Numbered from the stretch's first letter, positions 1-13,774 are shown. The stretch: DNA of 64,000 nt from Isoetes taiwanensis (GCA_021234155.1 JAJEKV010000013.1:15291877-15355876); one strand, 5' to 3'. The notes: generated by a model from the sequence alone, not told the origin. Made by a program: numbers and translations.

Positions 1-1112
1 ACAGAGTGTCATCAATAATGGTAATTAGTTGTATAGTTGAGATAAGCTATAACATCTCTACTAGGCGCAAAGATCATATTACCTTTTAACGGATCCTCGG
101 GATAGATCCGGCATGACTTCATCTAACCTGCAGAACCTAATCACAAACAGCAGCAGCCTATAGAGCTGGAAGATGCAATTTGAAGCCAGATCAAGCATTT
201 TACAATCGCTATTTACCTTCCATGGGTCCTATTATAGATATTGTCATTGCATATGTTTTGCTAAATGTAAGGAGTTATAAAAACAAATCCATTGAGTCTA
301 AATTTCTAAATACTGACTATTGAATGGTGGTATATTGGACCTGCCAATTACTAGGTGTTGGAAATACACAATGCTAAATAGCTCGGACTAAAATTGGAAT
401 AATCGATATATTGGCCTCACATTAGGGTACCAAGCACATGGCAAAAGAGGATTTGAGGATAGCCAACCACGCAGAGGATTGTGAAAGTGCTACCGCTAGA
501 AATGTAATATGTGAGTTGTATACATGCTTCCGTCGCATGGTGCATCTAAAAATGAGATTACCACCAGGTTCCGTATATAGTTATAAACGTAACTAAAATA
601 GAATGACGAGGCATTTTCCCGCACTTCCTCAACTCAGCGCAATTCCTTTATGATTTGTCATAGAGGACATCAATGCCATCGCACTCTCTCCAACATAGTT
701 CATTGGACAAACTGATATTGGTCTTCTTGGTAAGTAGTACACTTCTTTGGGATGAGACCAAGGGCGTGCCCCATCCAAGAGGAATTGGCAGTGGTGATCT
801 AAAACCCACACCCAATGTTCTGCACCCTTCATATTGTTAAGCATATGAAACTCCTAGAATATGTGGTCCGTTGATGTAGAAAGATGGGCCAAAGATTATC
901 TCTTAAAAGTAAAAGGTTCCACTCCAAGATCATGACCAAGAATGGACTAGGAACCAACAGAAGGTACTCATTATTCCGCCTTCTCAGGTTAAGTTATTTT
1001 ATCTAGAAGGCCAAACTTCCATAATAACAATCACTATTGCTTATTGTTTTGATGTCATTTTCCTTTTACTTCTTTATATATGCTATAACCAAACTGGGAG
1101 CATTAATACTAT
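1..1112. other. Intergenic, no gene recognised
   Basis: AT-rich DNA with only short open frames and no recognisable domain, splice pattern or terminal repeat on either strand. A GGAA microsatellite lies just downstream at 1181-1200. Confidence 0.5.
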
Positions 1113-1234
1113 TTGGTGGACTCAAATCACAAGCAAGATTTGATCTTCTGCTCGCTGACCTTGCTGGGTACAATTCATAGGAAGGAAGGAAGGAAGGAAG
1201 TTACTTTTATCGGCTCCACGAGAGACCACACCTG

Positions 1235-2705
1235 CCCATGGGGACCAATAGCAAAACGGCAGCAAGCCGGATTACTCACCGGATTAAAACCCCCGCCCGG
1301 TTTTCGAGGGAAAACCGCGGGCGAATCACCACAAATCAGGCGAATCATATAAAATGCGTAAAATATCCCAATATATACAATAAAACACTTCGTAGTGTGC
1401 CTAGCGTCACGGGACAAATGTATGGGGCAAGGTGACCTCGCAGGTTCCGCGCATCTCCCGGATGTATGACCCGGCACGCATCGATCGGGTGTTCATCAAG
1501 AATGGGTACCTCCAGCCGTATTTGCGAGCGCCGCGTGATTCGCCCAACTGACCGGAATACTGGCAACTCGGAAAGTGTGGACTCATCCTCAACGGCACCT
1601 CGCTTGATACATCGACAGAGCCTCGGCCCCGGCGCGGGCTCCCCAATCCACCGCCTTCGCCTCGATATGGGTGACGGTGGCACCGGTGGGCGGTGGAGGC
1701 AATGAGCGCCCGCGCCAGGGTACTGGAACGCAGAGCCGTGGCCCCGGCTAACACTGGCGCGATGTGCTCCTTGTAATGGGCCATTTTGACCCGTTTCCAG
1801 AGCATCGGGGTCCCGTGAGTCGGCAGGCACTCCAGGTACTCCGCAGTCGCCAATGACGGGTCAGCCGTACCAGACGCGACTGCGGTTCTCAGACGCTCCA
1901 TCCGGCGTAACCACTGACTTCTTACCTCTCCAACAGCCCTGCCGCCGCGCGACTCATGGCCACGCTGTAAAGCCGCGCGGAGCCGAGCATCACCCATAGT
2001 ACACTTTCAACAGACCGGCGTGTCTGTCAAGGGCTGTAAGCCGCAAGAATCCGCCAAGCAAACAATCGATAGGGGATCAAGGTTTTACCCTGGGTGCCTG
2101 CGGCAGCAACAAGCTCAGACTGCCTTCTCCAAGTTGGCCTGTGTCGCCAGAGACGCATCGGGTTCTGCAACCTCGCACTCGCATGCGGCGAGGACAGTTC
2201 GACAGTTCTAACAGATGACCGGCGGCCCCAATCATAGTCACCGGGTGACCGTTGTTCCGGCATTGCATAAAGCCTTCACTGGCCACACCCGCAAGCGATA
2301 GACGCCTCCCGCCAGAAATGCAGGAGGGGAACTCCACCCCAGGTACTTGTAGGTGGGCGGACGCCTACCGTGGCCGCCCCTCATATGTGAGTGCGTGAGG
2401 CATGGGTGACGGGAGGATACAGAAACGCACCTGCCCGGGGCCGCATTGACGCCACATGTCCGTAGGAAATCGGTCGTGCCCGGGCATCCGGTGAGACCGC
2501 ATATCTCTGCGGCCAGCAGGCCAACATCAGCCCCAGAGTAGATGAGCCGGGCGGATGACCTCGGTGCAAAAGATGTATGCCATCCCCCATGCTCTCGCAG
2601 AAGCTGCAGGTCAACCACCAAATGCAGAGGCCAAAAAGTGTCATGCAGGGGCAACCGCCGACCTCGAAGACCATCGGTAAATGCGTTTGGCCCGGCCGAC
2701 AAGCT
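1235..2705. other. GC-rich island with overlapping unidentified ORFs
   Basis: Composition switches sharply from AT-rich flanks to a CpG-rich block of about 1.5 kb. Because stops are rare, several frames stay open, the longest on the minus strand (1407-1997, 196 codons, rich in Arg and Ala). None shows a motif I recognise, and the apparently related reading continues in other frames, as expected of GC-driven open frames or an old indel-ridden coding sequence. It could be a transposon gag remnant, a captured gene or foreign DNA. Block edges are approximate. Confidence 0.4.
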
Positions 2706-3012
2706 TATAAACCATTTAGACTCTTGCTTATTTGAAATTTTCATCTTGTTTTGTGATTTTCTCTGGCCCTAATACTTTATTAGACAAGTTTGCCAGTCCT
2801 AGTCGCCTATACCGAGAAGATGATATGATAGTTATAAACAAACCGAATTTTCAATCAAAGTTTAGCCTGGTTTTCTTTTTAAGGTGGCTACATTTCTTTT
2901 GGACAAAGCTTATACCATCACTCGAGCATAGTATCTTCGTAATCCTCAAGTTTTATGGAATTTTTGTTTTGTAGGATTCTATCCTTCGAGTCGAGCACTT
3001 GGGTACTCAGTG

Positions 3013-3306
3013 AACTATAAAGTATTGATATAACAACATTGCATTTCCACAAAATTCCAAGTTAGAATAGACTGTAACATTTCGTCACTCATTTTTTTTT
3101 TCTAATTTACATCAGGACAACTCAAGCTCCAAGTCTTTTAATGTGTAAGGAAGCTATCTAACTATAATACTTGATATAACGACATTACATTTCCACAAAA
3201 TTCCAAGTTAGAATAGGTTGTAACATTTCGTCACTCATTTTTTTTTCCTAATCTACATCAGGACAACTCAAGCTCCAAGTCTTTTAATGTGTAAGGAAGC
3301 TATCTA
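3013..3306. repeat. Tandem duplication, two copies of 147 bp
   Basis: The segment starting AACTATAA at 3013 recurs at 3160 with only scattered substitutions. Each copy contains a poly-T run and ends at AAGCTATCT. No coding content is visible. The high identity points to a fairly recent local duplication. Confidence 0.92.
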
Positions 3307-4654
3307 CGATGATTCAATCACATGCACGTTCTATATTAACCATAGTTAGTGTTATCTTATTCACTATGATGTGTTCTATTGCTTCTCATTGGCAGAGAAA
3401 TTTTTCTTAAAGAGAGATTTAAGAGACTGCCATAAAGTTGAAGGCTCCTTTCGATAACTTTATACAACATTATGTATGTTAATGGTACGTGAATAAAAGC
3501 CATCATTGACGTGTTGCACATGCAATGTTTATGAACCCAAGATGAACATAGAATCAATCTGATGTGTAAATATGAAACACATCTATTAGTTTTATCTAAG
3601 ATATGCTTTTGCATAGACAATGCATTTTTTTAATTACTCTTAACATATCAAATGCCAAGAGTATCTTAGTATTTCAACTTTTATTAATAAAATCTATATT
3701 AGCAATGATATTACAAAAGGCATTCATGATTGTCCTTTGGTGTCTTGCAATTATACAAACTTCATGTTTGTGCATTGTTTCTATTGTTTGATGAAGGATA
3801 AGTCTTCCAAAGTAGTTACCACAATAGTCTTGGTGAAGGATAAGCCTTTCAATTAATAGAAGAGATCCCCAACTTTAAAATCAGTGTTACCATATTGATG
3901 CTTTTAGGTCAAGGATGTCATTCCAAACAGTGGTACATTCACATTTCCTCACATATCTTTGGCTTCCCACAATTTGCCTCATATACACATTCTCCTTAAT
4001 AGATCTTTTTTTTAAGACACATTAAATGTCATATGTATCTATGTTTGAAGCACATGTATATAGCTATTAAAACAAAATAGACCAAATTCGACAGAAATGT
4101 ATTACATTTATCCACCAAGGTCCATGTTAGAACATTTTTCTTTTATAATTGGATGTTATTTAGGCTTAGCGCAAAATTTCTATGTATATGCCCAGTTCAG
4201 AGCAAGTCACCACAAAACATACATTAATGCCCCTCTTTTAATGTCATGTCCAAAGTCCAATGCTGGAAAGTCCAAAAATGGACCATTCTGAAAGTAATGC
4301 ACTTCTTCTCATTTGTAAGATTAGAATATCTCTATTTTATTATTCTATTATTCACCCCTATATTTGGCATAATAACTCAAAGTAAGATAATCATCCAAAC
4401 ACAACAAGAGGCAACATCATTTCATAGTGCAAGGAACAAGTTTAAATTCCAAATAGAATCATATTTATACCGCAACCACGGCACCCATTAGTTAAGTACT
4501 TAACGAGATTTAATTAAAGTGGGTCGATCTCTGAATGGTTGGGACCTCGGGATCAACAAAATGGGACTCATAATTAATTTTGTTTTGAATTGAATGTTTG
4601 AATAGAATTTTTTTCTTAAGTAAAACAAATAACATTTACAAAAGGAACAATCCG

Positions 4655-4852
4655 AGAAAAGAAAGGGAATGGGAGAAAGAATGGAAGGAAGGGGAGATGG
4701 AAGGAGGGAGGGAGGAGGGAGGGGGGGAGAGGGAGGGGAGGGAGGAGGTGGAGGTAGGAGGGAAGGAGAGGCATGGAGGGGAGGAAATGGAAAGGAAATG
4801 GAAGAAGAGGAGTGGAGGGAAGGAAGATGGAAGGAATGGGAGGGACTGAAAT
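4655..4852. repeat. Polypurine low-complexity tract
   Basis: About 200 bp of almost pure purine on the plus strand, built from GGAGG, GGAA and GGGAGA words. Glu/Gly/Arg-rich open frames here are composition artefacts. Such tracts can form triplex structures. Confidence 0.9.
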
Positions 4853-6984
4853 AAATAAATAGAATAATGGAAATATGAAATTAAATCTCATATTAGAATT
4901 AAAAATTAAAAATTACATAATATAAAAAATTAAATAAATTATTACTAAATTAAAGATCTCATATCGGCTTCAATTTTTAGTTGCAAGAGGAGTGGTCACA
5001 TGGGTACGCTTCACTTCATATTACGAATCAAAGTGATGGCGCTGGCCGCCTTCAAAATAACCCATTTGGCTTAGAAGATTGTAGAGGGATCTCGAAAGTG
5101 AAGGCCAACACCCTAAATAATAATCGAAGCACAGATATCTAGATTAACCTTTCGACTCACTATTAGTCGGTGTAAATCAAGTAGGGACCGAATTAGAAGA
5201 AAAGAAACTGAGGAAAACGCGATTTATATCACCATAACTCCACAACTGGCCTCAATGCATCAATCTCTCAGATGTATAAGTTGCTTTTGCTGATGCAATG
5301 CGAGTCTATATAGAGGCCCTTCTTTTCGACATGTTGCATCCTTCCGCCCTTGACAGACCGGCAGAAAGCCCCATCGCTTGCCGTCGGGCTAGGGAGGGAG
5401 AGGACGTTTCAATTTAGCGCTTTCTCTAGTCAGCCATCCAAAGTCGAGAAGGCATAAGGTTGTGCAAGCCCACTACCTTGCCTTTCCCAAAATGCAGAGC
5501 AGTAGCAAAATGTGGATTCTACCATATCTTTTCTTCATCCTGTTCAAGAGCAATCCCCTCCTTGTAACAGAGTGCTCGAGAAACAGAGTGATCGATATGC
5601 AGATAAAACTTGACATTATCTAGGCTTGTTTCCGCTCTGTTCCATGCAATTCCCTGCAAGCATTAGAGAAACTGAGAATAAAATAAAACCAAGGTAAATG
5701 ACGTGAGAGTTGATGAGCGAAAATGAATCTGAGGAATTGCAAGTCTGGCAATGGTGAGGCTGAATCTGTGTGCGTAGAACATCACAATAAAGTTACAGGT
5801 TATATATTCACAGAAGGGTTTTATTAGTGATTAACTGGGCCTTCGGGTATTTTCTCGATAATGAATTCAGTTTCTAGTCGCGATCCAACATCACATTTGG
5901 AACAACCATTTTGGAGCAGCAGCAAGCGATGGTAGCAGCGGAGCAAGAGCAGTACTTACCATGCCATAATAATCGCACTAAGGTGCTTACCGGCATTACT
6001 TCCCACCACTTTTGCACGTAATCAATGTGCAGTATAAATCGGTAAGTCAGCAGATGTACTTACTACTATCCGCAGTTGCATACTGCATCTAATCCGATTT
6101 CAGCCTTTGGCAACAAGAAAGCATGAATGACCCACTTCAGCAAAAGAAATGAGGGCCATACCTTCAAAAAGTCACCGTAGCCTTTCTTGCTTTTCCTAAT
6201 TCTTCCTCGATTCTTTTTCCAAGATGTATGTCGATTGCTCCAAAATCTTCCTCCGACTTTTCACATCTCTCCATGGTACCCTTTGGCTGCGAAAGTACCT
6301 GTACCAGCCTATAGCTGGAGCTTCATGTTGCTGTGGGATTTTACGTGCTCCATAGCCACTACTTTTGGACTTAAGGTACCAAATCTCGATAGTTATGCCC
6401 AATCTTTCAAAGATATAGAACAATCCCCTTCTTAAATTTCAAATTTCAAATTTAAGTACGTAGGAGAAAAAGCTGATATAGAGTGTGTAATGTAACAAAA
6501 ATTTGCAAGGTAATAATCTTGATATTTCATTTAAGGCTAATGGTATGATTGTATTGTTATGGTAATGGAAACAAATTCCTTTAATGCCATGTATGTTATG
6601 CACATTTAGCTCATCTATTATTAAAAATCCCATTTTTCAAGCAGAAAAAAGGCATCAATGGGATATTTATCTAAGGCCATTGGGATATTATGTAATGACT
6701 ATATTATTTTTAGTCATATTATATTGTCTTAGCTCATCCTATTATTAAAGTCTTATTTTTTCGAATGCATTGCATATGCGTATACACATAGAAATGAGAT
6801 AGATAAGTGGTGTGCATTAGAAAATGCATAGAAAATACATAGAATATGGTCCAATTAGTCATGATTTGTACCCATAATACGTGGAGATAGAAATTGGCGT
6901 TGTAGGCAGGTTTGCTCTTGATCATGTTGCATATTTGATCACCTGTTTGAGAGTCCGAAGACCCTCATACTTAAGTTTTGACTG

Positions 6985-7130
6985 CCTTTCTCGACCGCTA
7001 TCGAAAGTTTCCACCGCCTTTTCACGCACTGGCCCACGACCAGATACTTTCAGCTGCCTTTCGACTGCTACGCAGTCGAGAAAGTGCCCCGACTTATTAA
7101 TTCTCACCGCCTTTCTTGACCTCGAAAGGC
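6985..7130. repeat. Cluster of TTTCTCGA-type imperfect palindromes
   Basis: Three related inverted repeats lie within 150 bp: 6985-7010 (TTTCTCGACCGC then ATCGAAAG), 7058-7084 (CTTTCGACTGC, TA, CGCAGTCGAGAAAG) and 7111-7130 (CCTTTCTTGACCTCGAAAGG). The same core appears as a perfect 24-bp palindrome at 22498-22521 and as degenerate halves near 5152, 16250 and 22972. This is a dispersed short palindromic repeat family of unknown origin. Confidence 0.7.
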
Positions 7131-10117
7131 CATCAGGGCTCTTCCGAGGGTTTTTCTACCTGAGTGGGAGAAAGGCCCCTCAAAACCTTTTTTTCCTAGT
7201 TATGGGGAAAGTCTTTATTTTCTTTCTTTTAAACGTAAAGCATTAATTTTTGTGATAATAAAGGAAAAACTTAATCAAAGATGCATGGAAAAATCTAAGC
7301 TTATAATAAGGGTCTGGAATTAGAATAGAATAGAATAGAATAGATTTTAATGCATTCACTCGAGAATCCCACCTGCCCATGGACCAAAACAAAAAAAGAA
7401 AGAAATGCATTAAAAGCTCTTCTTCCTTTTCCTTTGGAAAAATAAATCCGGACGCGGCCTTTAAATAAGTTTGTGCCAATGTATTTATTATGATAAAGAT
7501 GTTAGCTGATTTCCTTTTCGAGGCAACCGCAATTTCGAGAAGTGGCAAGAGCGCGTCAGTGCTGAGTGGTAATTGAAGACCTGTGAATTTTCTCAGAAGT
7601 ACTAAGCCCATCCTAAAAGATGGCTACCGCATCTAAGAAATCAAGATTATAATGTAGAGAGGGGTTTGGCGCTTGTTTCAAATCGAGGAGAATGTAACCT
7701 GTGCAAAGCTCGTTGAATTTGAGAACTTTAAAGATGGAAAGATGGACGGAAGAGGTTTTGAAGCGTGCCGGACGATGGGCGAAGTGATGGGTATGGTGAA
7801 AGAAAAGAAGAGGGTGGCCACCAAAAAGGCAAACCGGTATCATGGCGTGTTATATAATACGTAATGTTATGCCCCGACACAATTTGCGGAAGAAGTGACT
7901 CGAGTAATGAGGAAATCCGTGTACATTTTCCATTATGTCTTTGGGATACGTAAAAATTTCTATTGTGTTATTTATTAAGAAATGGCTGAACTAATATGGT
8001 ATGCTCCACTTTAGTATATGTTTTAAGTTTACGTATCAAAATACCCTAATGCTGCCATAGAACTTCTTATTTTTCATCTGCGGTGGATCGCGCGCCAACC
8101 ATCCAACTTAACTCTAACTCAACCATAAATGCCGGAGTTTAATATCATATAAATATAGTACCAAGCAAATTTAACACGTTCTCGTTATCGCTGCGCGGTT
8201 TGGAGGGATGCCATGTAAATAAAATAGCTTGTTGCTAAGTAATAATGGATAAAACAAGGTCCTCTAAGATCATCCAGGTGTACAAAGCACTATAATAAAT
8301 AGCCTGATGGTAAAAAGGGCTAGTAATTTCTTTATGATAAGCTTATTGTTATGATTTATGTTCTCTAAGTAAGTTGTTAATCAAGAGCAGCGGCACGCAT
8401 AAGTAGAGCCAAGTTAATACCCAATGTAACTTTTGGGTCCCTTGCCGATTTCACCATTCTATGCCAACTCAAGATTAAGTTTGGTCACAGTAATGCGGTA
8501 TTCTTTCCTCCCATCGCATACTTTTGGTCAAGTATGGTGGTTCTTAGCTAAAAGGTTGCATGGATCAAACAAGTGAAAAGTTTCGAAGAATCAGTAAATG
8601 ATCAGCAGGATGTTCTCGATGGTTTTTTATGGTCTTGTAAGTACAAAGATACCTACGCCAGAAGTTGCAAAGCCTATATAATTTCTTTGTTTTATGGTTT
8701 ACATAAATAGTAGGAACTATCTCCCATTTTATGGGTCAAGCTGAAGCAAACAATACAGATTCTCCGCAGCTATAATTAAAGGTACCTCCTACCTTAAAAT
8801 AATAGTCGGTACTGTTGAACAATAGTGCAGACTATATAGGCGGATATTTTGACAGACATATATTGTTCAATGTATGGTTTTGTAAATCCTAAAAAAGGAA
8901 GCATTAGCAGTAATGGAAAAATGGGTGTATGAAAGGAACTTATGCACTGATTTGAGGCATGTCAATGCAGACACTTTGCCGTGGAATTGCAGGTCTGTTT
9001 GTAACTTGATTTAATGGTATATGCTGAATATATGACCTATCTAACATGAAATTGCATGTAGTGGAATAGGTCTGATATAATGGTGAACAGAAGCTAAGGT
9101 GATGGGTTAGAATTGTAACCATCATTCAATTAAATTGGGTTTATGTCTTAATTTTGGGACAAATTTCATATTGCATGTTTTTAGTAGCATATTCAAATTC
9201 ACACATTTCACCTCAAAATTATGAAAACGTAATATCATGTTATTTACAAAATAGTCAATATTTCACAATATAGCACCATATCATAAAAACGTGATAACAA
9301 AAATTTACATAGTTATTCAACTTTCTTCAAGCACCCCCAATGATATCATAGCCTTCTTCCCCGACATCCCCGAGGTATTGTAATTCTCGTGATTTCTAGC
9401 TGGAATAGTGTTTGGAGTCCATGAGTACAAAACACTTTCATAGTCTAGCCAAAGATCGTGATCACTCTGATTTCTCCTCCATTTCTTTGTCCAACAACTG
9501 AAAAATACCTTTCTTTATCCGACACGCTGGTCAACCGATGCAATCGACACCACCATTCCACCCGCATATGGTTGAAGTTAATATTACCTTCTTTCTTTGC
9601 AAATATCGAGATAGTGAACCCCAACCACACCGATATGTATCTAAATCTGATGGCTTTACTACCACAAATTGGTGGCATTCCAAGTCAAGGAAGGTTCATA
9701 AGCATCCATGCCTAGAAACTTTGGCCTATTGTTCTTAGGACCAACATAGTGTTTGTCGGCGGAGGAGGAGCATATTGCTTTATAATGCTACTTACAAGTT
9801 GTCATCAAAAATCCTCAAAGACTGCTAAGGTCTTCCACCTAGTTTTAGGCAACCACCCTTCTTTCAATTCATCCGAGGATGTGTCTATCTCCCCAACAAA
9901 GTTAATCACCTTTTCCAAAGAAGTTTCACCAAGGCACCTAAGCAGGTCATCCGATTGGTTTGCCAATGCTTTATATAGTCTTGATTCCTTCCTTAGTCAA
10001 TCCCAATTGCTTCACTTCTTCAAGAGGTTTTAAAGCTTTTGGTTGACCTAGAGGTATCATAGGCTTGCCATTCTCATCTCTACGCCATATTTCCTCCCTC
10101 CTCTCCACTCATCCTCC

Positions 10118-11278
10118 TCAAGGTCTCATCTTCCATTGAAGATTGGAATCCCATCTCTCCCCCAAAAGTGAACTGGAGGGCCCTGAATGACCTTCAAGAT
10201 CCAATGTATAACCATCCACAAAGCTCTTCCAATCGGGCACTTCTTCTATGAGAGAAGCTATAGGGTTTGGAGTAGTGCATTCATGCAAGATTTCCATTAG
10301 CCTAGGAAAGTTGGTCACTGCTTGTCGCTTCAAGATACAACTATATTTGCCAAATAATGCATCCACATCCTCATGGGTATGCCCGCATAAGAAACCCTAA
10401 ATTAACTTTTCAAATATCCCCACAAATGTTAAGTAGGATAGGAAAGAAAACATCCACTGTTTTATTTTGGCCAAAGACAATTATCAAGTTGCAAGAGAAA
10501 CCTTTTGGGTAGATCTTGAGGTTTAGCACGTGAAGTTGAAGCTCCAACATGTTCATTAGACCCATGCTTCCTAAACCTTGCCTTGCTGAACTTTTTCAAT
10601 ATTGTTAGGGTTTCATCTAACAATGCTCTATGTAGTGCCTCGCTAGTCAGAAGGTCCCGAGGTGACCATTGTATCCATTTTCATAGTTTCTCAAACACCT
10701 CATGATACTCCCAATATGAAAAACTGACCATCACTCCACAACTCCAAACTAAAATGGCCATAGTAGGTTTGATTCTCGCCCATGCAAGATTGCCCCCAGC
10801 CATTGAGATTTCAGAAGGGTATGATCTTCCACATGACTTTGGTATGTACTTGAATTGTGGAAGACAAGTCTTTTGCTGGTCCATCTTGTCATGTATAATA
10901 CATAAATAGTTATTGGGTTCCAATGCGATAAAGTCCTCCACATCCAATAACATGATCTACATGATAGTTGGTCACCATATGGTCCTTCATATGCTCCCTT
11001 ATCCTAGCCCTTTTGACTAGGTTGCACAAATTATCAAGAGTCTCCTTCAACTTAGCACATAAATTGCACTTTGCAAAGTTGTTTGAAGTTGCTATGGTGA
11101 CATGATTGAAATGCTTCTTCCATAACCTACTAAAGCTAGGTTGGGATATTGGAAGAATTCCCAATTCCTCAAGTAGGGAATTCACTTCTTCCAAAATACT
11201 TTTTTGAGTACAATGTGATGGCAACCTTTTCTCAACAACCGCTTCTTCCCTTTTCATCCCTTTCTTTTTGTGTGGCAT
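10118..11278 (-). pseudogene. Decayed DDE-type transposase-like gene
   Basis: Reading the minus strand from 11278 to 10118 gives, in order: a basic N-terminal part; a conserved-looking segment with SQPSFSRLWKKHF and the cysteine motif CNLC; then NYLCIIHDKMDQQKT; a region around FGQNKT; and GHTHEDVDALFGKYS. I recall this order, with an HDKMDxxKT motif, an (E/Q)NK motif and GHTHEDxDxLF, from repeated transposase-like proteins of non-seed plants and fungi with a DDE-type core. Frames change near 10930 and between 10680 and 10370 and stops intervene, so it is a pseudogene. Weak minus-strand coding potential continues to about 9445 (possible C-terminus) and up to about 12000. I see no terminal repeats. 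The family name is uncertain. Confidence 0.6.
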
Positions 11279-11279
11279 A

Positions 11280-12540
11280 GACTCGTGATTGAAATCAATA
11301 TATTTTTCAAATATCTCCCCGCGCAGCCAAGGTCCTAGCCGTTGGTCTCAACAAACCATTATTTCCATGTAAAGCAATCCTGCTCCCTCTCACTGCTTTT
11401 TTTGCCAATTATGCCATGAAGAAGTTGGAATTGCATGGATACTCGCCATGCTTTTGCACATATCCATTTGCCTAGCAAAGGGTATCTTTTTTTCTCGCTT
11501 GGGTTTCTTTTCATCTTGAAGTGCATGCTCAAGATTGTGTACATGTAGGTCCTCCTCTCATCAACAAAGGTACTTTTGAAAAGTGGCTCTTGCTTCCACC
11601 AATTGTTCTATTGTGAAGAATTGCATACAATCACTCCAACAACAACTGAGCCCCTAACCTTCACCATTGTCTCACGCTTGGTGTCACTAATCAACTTGGC
11701 TCTTTTGCTAGGATAATGTCCGCAACCGATATTCTCCCCTTTTGCCTAGGTTTAGAGTTCCAACCGCCAATGGATCAATATCAAGACAATCATTGTCCCC
11801 AACAACCTCAGCTCGAAAAATATAATCCTCCACAAATTGAACACTACTTATAGGCCATGCCATGATGCAAGGAACCTCCAATTGCTTGACACAACCAAAA
11901 CATTCCTTGTCACCCAAACCTTTACCTTTCCAGCTTGTCTTCCAACATCGAAATTGCAATACCAATATTGTCTTCCCCTAGCCTTTCATCATTAACAAAT
12001 TGACCAGATCCAGCACAATGACTCCTTGGCCTACTATTTCCTTTTGTTGCACTTGTGCATGATTCTCACCTTCTTGTTCCTCCATTGCACCCTACTATAG
12101 AGGACTAATTGTTTTTCTTCAACATTCTTGCTAGGAGTTGGTTTTTCATTGATATTGCTCTTTTCAATATGTTGCACACCATCTTGAGTTGGAGAGGCAC
12201 CATTGACCTAGGCAAATTGCACCCTTTTTAGTCAATGAGTAAGAAAAAATTATTACACCATAAGATAAAAAAAGTACGTACATTTATGGAATATGTAGAG
12301 GTAAATCAAATTTTTTTAAAAGCAAGAAATTCCTTGGAAATAGGTTTAATATAATAATAACAATGGGCGTAAACGAAATCATTTAAAACAAGAATTTTCA
12401 TGGCAACAACAAGGAAATGATATTTATATAAATATATCCAAATTTTAATTATCGAAAATTTGATATATGATTACTTAAAAGACATATAACTAATAGACGG
12501 AGAATTTATTATCCATAATAATATACCCTAGATAATATAG
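11280..12540. other. Probable flank of the transposase pseudogene
   Basis: Short minus-strand open frames (for example 11708-11965) share base composition with the transposase pseudogene and may be its decayed 5' part, but carry no motif I can name. 12240-12540 is plain AT-rich DNA. Confidence 0.3.
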
Positions 12541-12660
12541 TCATGGAATTTCAGACGCCTCAAGCAGGTTATTTGAGGCAATAAATTATTCACGCTAAGA
12601 GCTAATTAACCCTATATAAACCGTTCACGCCTCAAGACCATTCTCGTCCCAATTTTTTTT
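12540..12660 (+). promoter_or_regulatory. Promoter-like repeat, copy A
   Basis: Shares an ordered set of motifs with 13775-13900: CAGACGCC, then AATTATTCACGCT, then a TATA-like CCTATATAAA, then ACGCCTCAA. The spacing is similar, so the two are diverged copies of one promoter or LTR-type unit about 1.24 kb apart. A GCCTCAA...TTGAGGC inverted repeat lies at about 12557-12577. Confidence 0.45.
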
Positions 12661-12824
12661 TCGCCATGAAGCTGCTCAAATTTCGCCATTGAATCTTCAT
12701 GAAGAACCCGAGGTCTCACCAAAGAGACGCCGGGTTGAAGAGCCCCCTCTTTCCCCCTCATAGATTTTCTTTTGCCCACTTCTCCTCCTCATTCCGATTC
12801 GCAGGGATGATTCTCGATTTCAAA

Positions 12825-13024
12825 TGGAAGAGGAGGGAGTTGAGCTCCTCCTCGATTCCTCCGACTCAAGAGGAGGAAGGGAGGAAGAGGAGGAGTTGGA
12901 GGAAGAGGAGGAGATGTCCTCCCAAGAGCACATGACCGCCTCGGCCTGTGGTTGGCTTGACCCCTCAAACAGAATGAAATCTCGAGGAGGAGGAGGAGGA
13001 GGAGGAGGAGGAGGAGGAGGAGGA
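12825..13024. repeat. GAG/GGA-rich low-complexity tract
   Basis: Purine-rich trinucleotide repeat culminating in an uninterrupted (GGA)n run at about 12984-13023. It yields artefactual poly-Glu, poly-Gly and poly-Pro frames. A T-rich run follows at 13096-13115. Confidence 0.9.
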
Positions 13025-13774
13025 TTCGGAGGAAGGCCGACAATCTCACCCAGCTTTTGGAGTGGTTGAGAGATGAACCAGTTTGCATGTGATTTCTTTT
13101 TTTTTTTTTTTTTTTGCACCTCTTTTTTCTTTTCTAACACCTTTCTTTCTTTCTTTGTTGCAGCGCGGAAGAAGAGTGATGCATCCCCGGCGCCCATTTT
13201 TTTTTCCATTCTTACGTGTTTTGGACACGCCCCCGCATTTTTTTTTCAGAATTGTGTGAAAAGCCTTCTGCAATCGCCTAAGCCTTCTTCGCATCCAGAC
13301 ATACAACCGCTTTTAATGAAATCAAACAGCTTTTCTTCATAAACTTTGTCTTCAAACAGTTTTCTTCAAACAGCTTTTTCTCAGACATAAAATTTTTTGA
13401 ATAAAATCAAACTCAGATTCTCCAATTATTTTGGCTCCAAGTCGCTTTCTAAAATTTTGTCTCTCGCAAATTTTGTCTCTAAAATTTTGTATCTCAGAAA
13501 CTTGTCTCAACAAAGTCTCGAACACTATAAATCAACCACATGAGAAATCTCTCGATGCATCACAAGAACTATAGGAAATTTTCCTATACCACCTAAAACA
13601 ATTCCCCAACCTTACAAGTCATTTTTAGCCTTGATAACTTTGCCTTTAAAATCATTTTTAAGTTAGCCTATATAAAATTTCTAAATTCTATTTTTTCAAT
13701 GCAATAAATGGAATAAAATGTCATGGAGAATTTATTGCATGAAATGCAATATTCTCCATATATACCATATACAT

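Larger units (their letters stand above)
2741..9440. other. AT-rich intergenic DNA with scattered repeats
   Basis: Apart from the repeats listed separately, I see no exon series, conserved domain or RNA gene here. Open frames are short and AT-driven. A small TAGAA-type microsatellite lies at about 7318-7344, next to a sequence (ACCTGCCCATGGACC) that partly recurs at 1230. Confidence 0.45.

Noticed and set aside
1235-2705. Bacterial contamination or a bacterial gene
   Set aside because: GC content and overlapping open frames suggested it, but no frame has a recognisable bacterial domain or ribosome binding site, so it is recorded only as an unexplained island.
4598-4891. Acidic or proline-rich protein genes over the purine tract
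   Set aside because: Open frames exist on both strands at once because of simple-sequence composition; no start context, domain or exon structure.
12789-13209. Proline- and leucine-repeat proteins
   Set aside because: They arise from a (GGA)n microsatellite and neighbouring poly-T runs.
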